Assembly: GCA_033557465.1 (NCBI GenBank)
Contig: JAWIIG010000038.1
Coordinates: 1,612,001-1,676,000 of the forward strand
Reading direction: 5' to 3'
Length of the DNA stretch: 64,000 bases
Origin: Ichthyophis bannanicus
Taxonomy: Eukaryota > Chordata > Amphibia > Gymnophiona > Ichthyophiidae
The position numbers and the translations under genes are program-made. Shown here piece after piece: positions 20,942 through 31,891 of this stretch (position 1 is the first letter of the stretch; the number at the start of each line of letters is the position of its first letter). The notes below the pieces were generated by a model. The model was given only the letters and a program-made list of their open reading frames with translations, had not been told where the DNA came from and did no database searches.

Positions 20942-21058
20942 CACTGGGGGATCATGGGAGAAGACCAGCAGGATATACCCGGTGATGTCACAAGTTTGAC
21001 TTGTCCAGTCTCCATGTTGCAGGAGGAGGTGCACTACCCAGTGGTGGAGGACTGAACT
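20942..21058. repeat. Right inverted terminal repeat of DIRS copy E
   Basis: Reverse complement of 15311-15427 with one mismatch. The outer extension to 21075 (aggaccgataaggaa) is unique to this end and reappears, complemented, in the internal complementary region at about 15810-15825. Confidence 0.9.
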
Positions 21059-21320
21059 GTAGGACCGATAAGGAACTGCTATTTACAAGGTGTGAAAGGT
21101 TTGCATCACATCCAAACACATTTAAAAAATTTCCAGGTGGACCACAAGGTTTCAATCTCATGACAGATCTGTTTACCAAGAAAAAGAAAGTGAGGGGCAA
21201 CTCTGCTAAATTAACACCCTACTCTCAGATCACAAGAAGAAACGGCTAAAGGGGGGAGGGGGGGGGGAAGTAGGAAGTAAACAATTGTTGCTTCTTGAGG
21301 CTGCTTCATCCTGGAAAACG

Positions 21321-21381
21321 GATAAGGACTTCTTTCAATAACTTTACCTTTGGCAAACTCAGCCTTCTAAAATTTCACCTG
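21321..21381. repeat. Left copy of an approximately 60-bp direct duplication of exon-flanking sequence
   Basis: gataaggacttctttcaata through ctaaaatttcacctg is repeated at 23725-23784 with a few differences. The right copy runs into the ZCCHC9 splice donor. The left copy keeps the cacctg that would be a donor on the minus strand but lacks the exon. Confidence 0.8.
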
Positions 21382-21737
21382 CTCTCTGCTTTCTTTATTC
21401 TTATTTATTTGTGCTTATCTCTTTCTTTTCTTCTAGTGAGAAGCATATTCTTACCCTAAAAAAACTAAAAATACCAGTAGAGTAAACAAAACTGTGCGGA
21501 CACAACTCAACACTGTGGAGAATGCACAGCTGCAAGTCTCCTGTCTGAACCTGCAACATACACCGCACCGGACTTTTCGCTCTTGATAGTACAGAGGCCT
21601 GGTGAAGAGAAGAAAATGGTGCTGTTCCCACCAAAATCAACTCGGCGCTCCAACGATCCACTGCAGAGATATGCTATCCCAGTGCTGCTGGCTAGCTAGC
21701 GACGACAAGACGCTCTTCCATTTCTTTTTTTTTTTTA
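21382..21737. other. Unassigned sequence before the Rex1/L2-like LINE
   Basis: This is about 350 bp with no recognised gene. It ends in a T-rich run (about 21724-21737) directly before the truncated LINE. It lies inside the segment bracketed by the 60-bp duplication. Confidence 0.4.
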
Positions 21738-22880
21738 CTTTTACTCCCTCAGACCCATTCCCTCTCTCCTGCGGGGTTCCCCAAGGTTCTCTCCTGGCCC
21801 CACTTCTTTTTAATCTTTTCTTAGCCCCCCTCACTCTGTTGATACAACAATCTGGGATTTCGGCCTTCTACTATGCAGATGATATTGTTCTTCTCCATCA
21901 CACCTCCCCCTCCTGCCCTGATCTCACTCCACTTAATTCCTGCCTAACTACCGTCACTAACTGGTTGACCCAGAACTGTCTTCACCTCAACCTCAACTTG
22001 GTTTCCTCATTCGCCCATCCCCCTCATTAGCCCCATCTTTCTCTGGTACTCCCATATCTCTGGTTTCCACCTTCCGCTACCTTGGTGTGCTCTTTGACTC
22101 TGACCTCTCCTTTCACGCTCATGTTTCTCATATCACCAAGACTTCTTTCTTTTTCCTTCGTCAAATTCGTGCGATCCGTCCTTTCCTCTCTCCATCCGCC
22201 CTCACAACTTTACTATTATCACTTGTCATGTCACGCGTCGACTTTTCTAACTCTGTTTTCACTGGTCTACCCAAATCTCAACTGACCCGACTTCAGAGGA
22301 TTCAAAACATTGCCGCTCGACTTGTCACTCACTCCTCCCCTAGAGACCACATAACCCCCTTCTTCTTCATCTCCACTGGCTACCCGTTTCTTTTTGCACC
22401 CAGTTTAAATTACTTACTCTCGTCCATAAAGTACTTCACACTACCACCCCACAATACCTGGCAGACCTTATCCACTTCCATACCCCCAGACACACCCCTC
22501 GATCTTTTCATCTCAACTGCCTCACACTTCCCCCTCCCTCCCTTGCCCACCCCCAATCCACCCGCTCCTCAGCTTTCGTTTTCATAGGCCCTGCCCTTTG
22601 GAACTCTCTTCCCACTTCCCTCCGTCTAGAACCCCATCACCCCACTTTTAGATGTGACTTAAAGACCCACCTCTTCTCCTTAGCCTTCAACCTTCCCACC
22701 TCCTTTCCGTAGCCTCCTCCCCTGTGCCTATTGTTCTTTACTAGCTCTTTTTTCTCTATCCTATCAAGAATTGTAAATTTCTTTTCAATTTTCTGGCCTT
22801 GTGCCCTACTTTGTTAATTTATGTATTGTAAACCGTTCTGACTACCACTGAAGGGCTGTCAAGCAAATGAAATAAACAAA
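21738..22880 (+). pseudogene. Rex1/L2-like LINE reverse transcriptase, 5'-truncated
   Basis: The frame starts inside the palm: CGVPQGSLLAPLLFNLFLAP, then FYYADDIVLLHH with intact aspartates. A frameshift follows at about 22020. The next frame has LFDSDLSFHAHVSHITKTSF, LRQIRAIRPFLSPSALTTLL, SRVDFSNSVFTGLPKSQLTR and LQRIQNIAARLVTHSSPRDH. After another shift come HWLPVSFCTQFKLLTLVHK and ALWNSLPTSLRLEP, the classic C-terminal blocks of the Rex1/L2 group. The 3' end gtaaaccgttctgactacc precedes (aaac)-like repeats at about 22865-22880. It is truncated and shifted, hence inactive. Confidence 0.82.
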
Positions 22881-23160
22881 CATTTATTTATTTATTTTTA
22901 TACTGCGCTCTTTAGAATCAGTGCGGTTTACATGTATACTAACGGGTACTTTTTATTCCCTTGTCCCCAAAGGACTCACAATCTAAGTGTACCTGAGGCA
23001 ATGAAGGGTTAACTGGCTTGCCCAAGGCCACAAGGCGTGGCCATAGGACTAGAGACCCCAGTCCCTCCGGCCTGAGGTTGCTTGTCCCCATGTGGGAATT
23101 GAACCCCCGGCCTTCCGTCCTGAGGTAACCTGTCCCAATCACTGAGCCACTCCTCCCTGT
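22881..23160 (-). mobile_element. tRNA-derived SINE (minus)
   Basis: Read on the minus strand it starts with a tRNA-like head (gggaggagtggctcagtgat, then a B-box-like ggttcaattccc at about 23090). The body contains gggcaagccagttaaccctt, followed by the tail gtaaaccgcactgattctaa and (AAAT)n at its left end. It is the same family as the copy at 42290-42589 and is inserted at the 3' end of the LINE. Confidence 0.82.
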
Positions 23161-23534
23161 AAAAAAACGTTTCAAGAATTTGGTGGCTTTGAGCACTTTT
23201 TTTTTTTTAAACTCAGTGCAGCCAAAGCAGAAAGCAAAGAAAAAACTCCTTTCCTAGCCAATTTCCAGGCTCAGGGGAAGGGTGGATCACCGTAGTACAC
23301 CACACAAGCCCAAGGCCCCTGGGGGTGAGGTGGGGGGAGGGACATGGTCCTACCGGGTGTCATACTCTACCATTCCACCATATCCTTTTACTCTCCCTCA
23401 GGGAGTTTTTTTAAAAAAGGAAAAAAAAGGTAAAGGGGAGGGGGTGGGACCTGGCACCATCAGGTTCTGCACCCCAGGGCACTACAGGAGGCCACAGCCA
23501 ACCTAAGCCCAATACGCCAAAGAATCCTCCGGTC

Positions 23535-23715
23535 CAAAACTCCAAACCAATCCAGACTGCACAGGATGAGACAACCTCCATCTGCTGGAGACTGAAAAAT
23601 ACTGGTGAGGGCAGGACTGCATGGGACCCTTATACTGTGATGTTATCAAATCAGTAGTGCAGTCTCCACCTTGGTAGATGTGCATAAATGTGTCTAGACT
23701 GGACTGGAGGGACAA
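23535..23715. repeat. Short element with imperfect terminal inverted repeats
   Basis: The left end (aatccagactgcacaggatg...tccatctgctggagact) and right end (agtctccaccttggtagatg...gactggactgg) are imperfect inverted complements around a short unique centre. This fits a MITE or a pair of DIRS terminal repeats. There is no coding capacity. Confidence 0.55.
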
Positions 23716-23724
23716 TGAGGAAGT

Positions 23725-23784
23725 AGATAAGGACTTCTTTCAATAACTATCTCTGGCAAACTCAGCCTTCTAAAATCTCACCTG
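23725..23784. repeat. Right copy of the approximately 60-bp direct duplication
   Basis: Counterpart of 21321-21381. It contains the ZCCHC9 intron start on the minus strand and the last three exon bases, so this is probably the ancestral copy and 21321-21381 the derived one. Confidence 0.75.
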
Positions 23785-23850
23785 AATTCTGGTTCTCTGG
23801 ACAGTCTCTTTGAAAGTGTTCCACAGATCCACAAATCTTACAGCAGCCCC
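23782..23850 (-). CDS. ZCCHC9: ZCCHC9 exon with fourth CCHC zinc knuckle
   Basis: On the minus strand an acceptor (tttgcctag) precedes 69 bp, followed by a donor gtgagat at 23781. The exon begins with two bases that complete the Gly codon opened by the previous exon (40558-40650). It reads GCCKICGSVEHFQRDCPENQ followed by Asn-Ser, and ends in phase 1. CKICGSVEHFQRDC is a C-x2-C-x4-H-x4-C knuckle and matches the fourth knuckle of ZCCHC9 as I remember it. ZCCHC9 is a nuclear/nucleolar CCHC protein with proposed nucleic-acid binding. The next exon, which should encode the conserved C-terminal tail, was not found to the left. All four metal ligands and both splice sites are intact. Confidence 0.88.
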
Positions 23851-26800
23851 CTAGGCAAACAATAGTGCACAAGATTACATATACTATACAAAACCTAATA
23901 CTCAGCTGATATTCATGCATATAATTAAATTTTTTTTAGTATCTTGCCTGTGCATTCCATCAATGTTAGGTTTACAAATAGGGTGGCCAAAATCAAAATG
24001 CAAGTGGAAGGCCATTAACAGTCTTAACAGTAATCATAGAGCGTATAGATTAGAGCTTGACAAACCCCAGATTGCCATGGCTACTTAAAAAAAAAAATTG
24101 AGACCTGGCGCCTGGGGCTCAGAAGACCTGTGCAGCAGCATGAAGATTACAAAGTGCTGACGATCGCAGCCAGGATCATCAGCGTCTGCCTGAGGGGATC
24201 CCTGGGAGATGGCACGTCCACAGGTAGACACTGCCAGTCCTAGCTACGATCATGGCCTTTAGCAGCACTTCTGCCCATGGGGGATCAGATCCCCATGGGC
24301 AGAATTGCTGACTTTGTGGCCACGATTGCCTGAGAGGAGGAATCCCCTGCAAAAACAGGTTAGATTCAAGGCAGGGGAAGTTTGCTTCACAGACGGCTGA
24401 AGAAATTTAAAGGGACGGTAGGTTTAATAAGAATGGTGGGGGGGAATGGAGGGCAAGGACAGTGCAAGAGAAGGGGGCGAGAGTCTGGAAAGGGAAACAG
24501 AGTTGGGGTGGGGTAGGGACAACAGGAGAGGATTTGGAGTTGGGGGAGGGCTAGGGAAGAGTGCAAAGGGTTGGAGGGTTAAGAGATGAATACATGAGAA
24601 GAAAAAAGCACAATGTATATGTGCAAAAAGGCTATTTTTGTGTTTTGGCAAGCTTAATTATATATGGTAATGAGACAGGTCAACACTTTTATATCGTCTC
24701 AACTGAGGGACCCAGATTGTCAATGTTCAGCCTGGAAGCTTGTTTAGCCTGGAAGCCTATTGCAAAGAGGAGACATAGCTTGTGGTCATCTCCTTGGAGG
24801 TTTGATGAAGAACTTCCAAAATGTGAAAAATCAACTATATTTTACATGTTGGAAATGTAGTCTTTGGCCTCATTGGACCAGAGGCTGTGCACAAGTCAGA
24901 AGAAAGAAAACACACACAAGAGTTCTACAGATTGCTTAGGCCTTCATTGAGTGTTCTAGACCGAAACCCTGATGGAACCGGTCGGTAGGCTTCAATATGC
25001 TCAACAATTTAGGCTGCTGAGCCCCGATTTTGGTTGATTTATATTTGAAGATAGACTGATAGCTGCCCTGTGGATTAGTAGCTTTAATTGTAACACCTGG
25101 AAGGCTGCCTATGATCCAATACCCTCTCAGCATGGCTAACCCTCTTAGACAGAGTGTAGGGAGTCCCATGAAGTTCCAAACTATGATCAAACCTATGAGG
25201 AAATTCTTAGGATTTTTTTTAATGATCTGGCAGCCTCTTCAGTCTGCCTAATCATTCAGGCAATCTCTTTAGACAGCTGAATTATACAGAATATTAAAAC
25301 AGGCTCCCATGGGGTGGTGATTTGTATTGAGATAATCCAGAGGGGTGCCCTGCTGCTTGGTAGACACCTGAAAATCACAAAATTAAGAAGGTATGGGGTG
25401 GAAGCCTAGAACTGCGAATGAGTTCCCAAGGTGCAGGGACTAGAAGCCAGAGTGAATGCCTAGTGGATGAGGAAGTTAAAGTTATTTGAGTGCTAAAAGT
25501 GGAATATGAACTGGGATGAGCACTACACAGTCTCCTCTCTCTTGAGCTGTGTTGAATCAAAAGGAGTGAAGAGATGAGAGGGCTTGCTGCCTAACATTTA
25601 CACTTCCATCATCTTTTTTTTAGGTGTGGATTGGATCTCTTTCCCAATGCTGCATACACTGAATCTACCCTCCTAGAGGTATGCAGGGTGAAAGCAACGG
25701 AAGTAATATCACTTTGGAAGGTCTATGTACTAAACTGAACATGCATACTATCCGTAGCAAGATGCTTGTAGTACACACACGGTGGTGTAGTATGCCTGTA
25801 GGTGGAAGCTTGCATCATCATAAGAGCCACCGAGACCTGACTGATATCAGGCCTTCAATCTCATGGTAGATTTCCTAAGAGCAGGGTAGAAACATAGCCT
25901 GTGGATCCTAAGGAATAAAAATTCATGGTGAACAAGTGGGTCTATGATTGGTGCACAGAGCTGGAGCCCCCAGATAGGCTGATAGTTGTTGGGATTGAAT
26001 AACCCAGGGGCCATTCTCCTAATAGTATGTAGAATAATCTAAAACGCATGGGTAGACCAAGCGACTGTTGGGTTTAGACTTGATCCCCTGATGTAGAGTG
26101 AAGGTAGTTCTCGCCAACATTTATCTAGTCGCAGCAGAAGACAAATGAAGTGCAAGGAGAGTGGGTGCTATTGCCATTTGAACGACTAGCTCAGAGTAGA
26201 ATGTGGATGGACATTGATCTTTCAGTAAATTAAATGGGACGTGGAATAATCTAGAGGGATCTTTGAGCACTTTGAACCATTGCAGCAGTGGCATCCGACA
26301 GTGAACCAGGTGTGCATCTGAGGCCATGGAAGACAAACTGCTGAGTGCTAGGTCCGAAAGAACCAGCAAAGATGAAAAACATGGTGCTTGGGAGCTTCAC
26401 TTTCAAGTGACCATATACATATAAGATAAGCCATGTAAGAGTATCTGCTAGATGCTCCACAAGCAGTAAGAGCAGCGAAATCGTGATGAAAGATGTAACT
26501 TTGAATCTTTCTGTAGATCCGAAGAAGCAAGTCAGGTAAAAAAGCCAGCCAGGTAAAAAAGACTGCCATTCAAAGGTACAGATTAGAAGGGCCCACTGTT
26601 CTTTCCCATGGAAAGGGAAAAATCTAGGATTCCCCTAGGAGGATTTCTCCTCTTCGGGATAGAAAATGGCCCACAGATTGTGATGGTTCAGGACTGAAAT
26701 GGCCAAGCAGCGGTTTCTGCTCCACTTTGAATGACCAGCCCAAGAGCGAAGTAGATACTGCACTTGGAGAAGCAATGGGGTCCACAATGCCATGGGAACT

Positions 26801-27690
26801 GGTTTCACTAATCTGCACGGAGGATATATGCATAATAGGTGGGCGGTCCTTGAACGCCATGGTATCCACTGCCAAGATTACAGTGATGGGCAGAGAGGTG
26901 CTTTGCAAAAAGGGGTAACAGAGCCATGTTGCTTAGTATCAGCATGGCAGAGTTAGGTTGTCTGGAGAAAAGTGGCAGAGAGGAGTATATTATTATCAAT
27001 AGGGTGGAACTATCTCTGACACACTCCGATTGGTCAGGGCACTAAAAATACAAAACCTGAAAACTGACTCTCCCCTTTGATGCAGTACTGCTAGAATGCA
27101 GATAGCACTCCTTGGAGAATTTCTTAATGTGGCATAGAAAAGCAATATGCAAAGCAAGTGTGCTTTTTTACCCACTGAATCTCCTGTTGCTTGATTTAAG
27201 ACAAAACAGGAGTGGTCTGTCATTATGCAAAACAAACCAGAGCAGGAGCAGTGCTCAGCTCCTCGTTACTATGTTCAGTAATGACTGGTATCTGTGGAGA
27301 CTTTCAGTGAACCATTTTACCACACAATATGTGACGCCGCTTTGAGTGTTAGAGTATCCTTAATGCCTATGAAGTTGGGATCCCACAGCAAGGGTTACTG
27401 TGTCATTGACCCATGGGCAGGGAGGCCTTTGATGAGGGCCAGCCTCCGACCCTGCAGAGAAAGGGAGGCTTCAAATCTGACCCATATGTAATGAAAAGAT
27501 CCAATAGATAAAAAATGGGGCTCCTGTAGCTTTAAGAAGAGTCGTTCTTAGGAGCTGTCTGCCATGGCAGAACATACGTTAAGAAAGGCAAAAGGAATAG
27601 TGGAAGAGCAGCGATTGAGCTTGCTAATGCATTACTACTGCTGGAGAGAATTCGCTGAAAAGTAGCAGACTCAAAGATGCACTGCTGCTT
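23851..27690. other. Long unassigned intronic stretch
   Basis: No gene or complete repeat is recognised. It has a purine-rich stretch (24430-24560), an A/T run (24088-24100) and several short minus-strand ORFs between 24936 and 26999. Those ORFs show no motif I can place. Two of them (26624-26908 and 26121-26369) have protein-like composition but no stop-free partner frames. It may hold an old, diverged element read on the minus strand. Confidence 0.4.
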
Positions 27691-28544
27691 CCACTGACCC
27701 AATCGAAGGTGGTGGTGTAATAATGGGAGATTTCAATTACTCTAGTATCAGCTGGGTCAATGTCACACCAGGACCTGCTAGGGAGAATATTTAATCTAGA
27801 AACTAAGCACTGGTTCATGAACCGACAAAAGGGAAAGCTATTTTAGACCTAATCCTTGGTGGAGCACAGGATCTGGTGCAAGAGATAACAGTTTTGGTGC
27901 CTCTTGGCAATAGTGCTCATAACATGATCACATCTGATTTAATAATTGGGAGGAGGACAGCAAGGAAATCCATGATGCTAGCATTCAACTTTCAAAGGGG
28001 AGACTATGAAAAATGAAGAAAATGGTTAAGAACAAACTAAAATGAGCAGTTACAAAGATTAAAGTTTTACATCAAGCATGGGCATCGTTTAAAAATACTT
28101 TCTATCTATCTTGGAAGCACAGATCACATGTCTGGCAAATTAGATGTAAGGCATTGATAAGGCAGACATAGAAAATTTTGAAAAGAAGCTTACTGTGGAA
28201 GTTAAAAAACTCATAATAAGAGTCTTTTTCAAGTTCATTCATAGCAAAAGCCTGCAGGAAAATCAGCTGGACCAGTAGATGATAGAGGACTAAAAGAGGC
28301 ACTAAGGGAGGACAAGGTCTTTGCTTCGGTCTTTACTAAAGATGCCGCAGGGAAGTTACATCACCTTTAAATATCATTTCTGGCAAGGGTATCAGATGAA
28401 TTGAAACAAATCTCAAACCAGAAATAGGTAATGCAGCAATTTGATAAATTAAAGAGCAGCAAATCACCTGGACTGGATGGTATATATGCGAGTTCTTTCA
28501 GCATCCTGGGATATGAGATTATAGATAACTGTTAGTAGGTGTGC

Positions 28545-28554
28545 AAACTACCAT
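28545..28554 (+). repeat. Left target-site duplication (aaactaccat)
   Basis: The same 10 bp recurs at 31882-31891. Removing one copy and everything between restores continuous LINE homology. Confidence 0.85.
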
Positions 28555-29962
28555 TGAGCTATAAGTATAAAATATTGCTCCAATATTATCTCAAGAACTT
28601 CAGTTAATACATGTTCCCATTCATTCAATACTTGATTAAACTATGATTTAAAGCAACAGGTCTCAGACTTATAAGAGCTGCGGTCTTCATATGGCGTCGA
28701 CCAAAATGCTCTATTTTGCATCAATGACCATTATTGTTGCTTTTGATTAACTTATGACTTGAAAAATAAAGGATATGTGCTTATCTCAAATGTGCCCAAC
28801 GCCAGTCTCAGCGCTGCTACGTTTCACTGCCAAGCTGTTTCATCAGTGGTTTGATTTCCCAAACACATCCTCGATCAACTTCTTCAAAGTTCTTGTCAAA
28901 ATTTTCCTTGTATTTAGCGCTATATAAAGGGAATCATATGTCAGTTCTCTATCGTCAAAATTATACACAAATTGTCATATCCATTATGCAATAATATATC
29001 CCAATCATTTTTACCGTGAACTTTAATACTGGCTTCTTGCAACTTCAAACCATGGATTCTTTGAACGCCGCGCATGCGAACTAACTATAGGGTGGGCCTT
29101 ATATCCGGGCTGAACTTCCCGCTGTTGAATGGGAAGATCCAGATCTAAACACATAGATTCCAATCTATTTGTGTATTGAGCCCCCCCGGTTTCACTGTCC
29201 GTAGATTAAAGATCCATCGCTGTTCTTTTATTATCAATGATTGATCTCTCGATTTGCCCTCTGATCCCACTAAAATTCTATCAATGCCAAAACATCTCAA
29301 ATCTCCGAATCAATGATTTTCTTGGAGACAATGCTCGACTATCAGGGCTGCTAATGTCTTGCACTTCAACTTACTACGGTGTTCAGCCAATCTGACTTTC
29401 AAAGGACGTGAGGTTTTTCCTATATACAATAACTGACACGGGCATTCTATTGCGTAGACTATGAAAGTTGTGTTACATGTGGAATGGTGACGGAGCTTAT
29501 AGCATTTCCCATGATATTCAAACGAAGATGTTTCATAAGTAACCGCACAAATTTGGCAGGACCCACATTTAAAATGACCCGATGGTTGGGTCAAATGCCG
29601 ATCCTCTATAGATCATATCTTTGTAGGGCTTAAAAATTCTTTAAAGTTGCGGTGCCGCTGCCATACGCAGCGTACTTTTTTATCTTTAAGAGCTGGAATA
29701 CTCTGAAGCACATTCATATGTTTTTTTTTAAATTCTTTGAATATGATGATTGAAAGGCGAATACTTTGTCACTAAATTGATGACATCATCTTCAGAATGA
29801 AAAGTGTGGGGAACAAGTAATTGATCTCTATTGTTGAACAGAGCCTTCTTATAGGCTCGTTCAACAATATGCCAGGGATACCCTCTATCATAAAATTTTG
29901 TTTTTAACAATCTAGCCTGACACTTGAAATCTTGTAAATTTGAACAGTTCCTCCTATACCGG
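28555..29962 (-). pseudogene. Inverted left arm: Penelope 3' half with GIY-YIG domain
   Basis: Read on the minus strand it covers FRYRRNCSNLQDFKCQARLL (from about 29962), the linker (VERAYKKALFNNRDQLLVP), the Cys cluster CGSCQICAVTYE and the endonuclease core IECPCQLLYIGKTSRPLKVR. Compared with the right arm it has a stop after CLQENH (near 29310), a frame break near 29728 and small substitutions (AALIVEH versus AAPIVEH). It therefore lacks an open frame through the whole arm. Confidence 0.85.
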
Positions 29963-29965
29963 AAT

Positions 29966-30374
29966 TTCAGAATTATTTCAGAATTATTTTCAGTTTCAAG
30001 ATCAGATTTATCATCAGAAGACGGGAGTAGCAATGGGCGCAACTTGTGCTCCCTCTATAGCTAACCTCTTCATGGGAGCATTCGAAGAGGAGTGGCTAGC
30101 AAAGTCTGAATATGGTCAACAGGTGACGTTGTGGTGTCGTTACATTGATGACATTTTTGTCATCTGGAAGGGGCATGCTCAGCAATTGTTGCTATATGTT
30201 GAATGGTTGAACGCTAGAGAGGAATTAATCAAGTTTACATGCACATATAGTAAAGATGTTATAACCTTTTTAGATGTGGAAGTTAAACAAGGATCTTTAG
30301 AATGGATTACTACCGTGCATCATAAAGCTACGGATCGCAACGCCTTATTACATTATGAGAGCATTCATCCCTGA
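29966..30374 (+). pseudogene. Penelope-like reverse transcriptase palm (5'-truncated)
   Basis: The frame encodes NYFQFQDQIYHQKTGVAMGA (motif B region), CAPSIANLFMGAFEEEW, and the catalytic CRYIDDIFVIWKG with both aspartates. It then runs through FTCTYSKDVITFLDVEV and ends HYESIHP at a stop at 30372-30374. The upstream fingers are absent because the copy starts at the inverted junction. A short irregular stretch (30375-30400) separates it from the downstream open frame, so RT and endonuclease are not in one ORF here. Confidence 0.85.
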
Positions 30375-30399
30375 CGTTTAAAATGCAGCTAAATAAATA

Positions 30400-31365
30400 A
30401 ATGGACTTCCGTTTTCGCAGTTCCTCCGGTATAGGAGGAACTGTTCAAATTTACAAGATTTCAAGTGTCAGGCTAGATTGTTAAAAACAAAATTTTATGA
30501 TAGAGGGTATCCCTGGCATATTGTTGAACGAGCCTATAAGAGGGCTCTGTTCAACAATAGAGATCAATTACTTGTTCCCCGCACTTTTCATTCTGAAGAT
30601 GATGTCATTAATTTAGTGACAAAGTATTCGCCTTTCAATCATCATATTCAAAGAATTTTAAAAAAACATATGAATGTGCTTCAGAGTATTCCAGCTCTTA
30701 AAGATAAAAAAGTACGCTGCGTATGGCAGCGGCACCGCAACTTTAAAGAATTTTTAAGCCCTACAAAGATACGATCTATAGAGGATCGGCATTTGACCCA
30801 ACCATCGGGTCATTTTAAATGTGGGTCCTGCCAAATTTGTGCGGTTACTTATGAAACATCTTCGTTTGAATATCATGGGAAATGCTATAAGCTCCGTCAC
30901 CATTCCACATGTAACACAACTTTCATAGTCTACGCAATAGAATGCCCGTGTCAGTTATTGTATATAGGAAAAACTTCACGTCCTTTGAAAGTCAGATTGG
31001 CTGAACACCGTAGTAAGTTGAAGTGCAAGACATTAGCAGCCCCGATAGTCGAGCATTGTCTCCAAGAAAATCATCGATTTGAAGATTTGAGATGTTTTGG
31101 CATTGATAGAATTTTAGTGGGATCAGAGGGCAAATCGAGAGATCAATCATTGATAATAAAGGAACAGCGATGGATCTTTAATCTACGGACAGTGAAACCG
31201 GGGGGGGCTCAATACACAAATAGATTGGAATCTATGTGTTTAGATCTGGATCTTCCCATTCAACAGCGGGAAGTTCAGCCCGGATATAAGGCCCACCCTA
31301 TAGTTAGTTCGCATGCGCGGCGATCAAAGAATCCATGGTTTGAAGTTGCAAGAAGCCGGTATTAA
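30400..31365 (+). CDS. Penelope-like RT thumb, linker and GIY-YIG endonuclease
   Basis: The frame is open from about 30400 (NGLPFSQFLRYRRNCSNLQ) to the stop at 31365. The first ATG (30478) lies inside, so it is the 3' part of a longer ORF. In order it contains the RT C-terminal/thumb region, the linker (YSPFNHHIQRILKKHMNVLQ, VRCVWQRHRNFKEFL), the Cys-rich segment CGSCQICAVTYE...CNTT, and the GIY-YIG nuclease with VYAIECPC, LLYIGKTSRP and RLAEHRSKLK (catalytic Arg/His candidates). It ends with the block SLIIKEQRWIFNLRTVKPGG. The endonuclease is known to nick target DNA for priming. Confidence 0.88.
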   Translation, partial: NGLPFSQFLRYRRNCSNLQDFKCQARLLKTKFYDRGYPWHIVERAYKRALFNNRDQLLVPRTFHSEDDVINLVTKYSPFNHHIQRILKKHMNVLQSIPALKDKKVRCVWQRHRNFKEFLSPTKIRSIEDRHLTQPSGHFKCGSCQICAVTYETSSFEYHGKCYKLRHHSTCNTTFIVYAIECPCQLLYIGKTSRPLKVRLAEHRSKLKCKTLAAPIVEHCLQENHRFEDLRCFGIDRILVGSEGKSRDQSLIIKEQRWIFNLRTVKPGGAQYTNRLESMCLDLDLPIQQREVQPGYKAHPIVSSHARRSKNPWFEVARSRY

Positions 31366-31881
31366 AGTTCACGGTAAAAATGATTGGGATATATTATTGC
31401 ATAATAGATATGACAATTTGTGTATAATTTTGACGATAGAGAACTGACATATGATTCCCTTTATATAGCGCTAAATACAAGGAAAATTTTGACAAGAACT
31501 TTGAAGAAGTTGATCGAGGATGTGTTTGGGAAATCAAACCCCTGATGAAACAGCTTGGCAGTGAAACGTAGCAGCGCTGAGACTGGCGTTGGGCACATTT
31601 GAGATAAGCACATATCCTTTATTTTTCAAGTCATAAGTTGATCAAAAGCAACAATAATGGTCATTGATGCAAAATAGAGCATTTTGGTCGACGCCATATG
31701 AAGACCGCAGCTCTTATAAGTCTGAGACCTGTTGCTTTAAATCATAGTTTAATCAAGTATTGAATGAATGGGAACACGTATTAACTGAAATTCTTGAGAT
31801 AATATTGGAGCAATATTTTATACTTATAGCTCAACAGTCATTTTGCTCTATTAAAGTGACCTATAGTTCTCTGTTATCTAT

Positions 31882-31891
31882 AAACTACCAT
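31882..31891 (+). repeat. Right target-site duplication (aaactaccat)
   Basis: Repeats 28545-28554. LINE homology (ccatcaaaatcatcttcagt) resumes directly after it. Confidence 0.85.

Larger units (their letters stand above)
15265..21075 (-). mobile_element. DIRS-like copy E (family 2), full length but coding-dead
   Basis: Inverted terminal repeats at 15311-15427 and 20942-21058 match at 116 of 117 positions by eye. An internal complementary region at 15751-15847 joins the complements of the two outer ends, so the boundaries are firm (left outer end tggaaattacac, right outer end accgataaggaa). The interior has no intact gag, RT or recombinase frame. I see only a degenerate RNase H segment on the minus strand (17265-17765), probable gag-like debris (18050-19300) and two foreign inserts (about 16440-17240 and 19480-19990). 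Near-identical repeats with a ruined interior suggest a non-autonomous copy mobilised in trans. Confidence 0.82.
28555..31881 (+). mobile_element. Penelope-like element with inverted partial copy (inverted arms)
   Basis: A plus-strand copy (about 29966-31881) carries the RT palm, thumb/linker and a C-terminal GIY-YIG endonuclease. An inverted copy of its 3' approximately 1.4 kb occupies 28555-29962, so the unit is a giant inverted repeat around a central approximately 0.46-kb RT segment. Penelope-like elements are known for copies with partial second units in direct or inverted orientation. The arms look nearly identical by eye. The insert is bounded by the 10-bp duplication aaactaccat. The right copy extends about 45 bp further at its 3' end than the left arm. 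The RT 5' part is missing, so this copy is 5'-truncated. Confidence 0.87.

Noticed and set aside
24936..26999. Series of minus-strand ORFs as a retroviral env or gene
   Set aside because: The ORFs are short, in different frames and without signal peptide, fusion-peptide or transmembrane pattern that could be joined. No flanking LTRs are seen.
28555..31881. Inverted repeat as a DIRS-type or foldback DNA transposon
   Set aside because: The arms encode Penelope RT thumb and GIY-YIG nuclease, and the 10-bp target duplication fits a Penelope insertion. There is no transposase and no internal complementary region.
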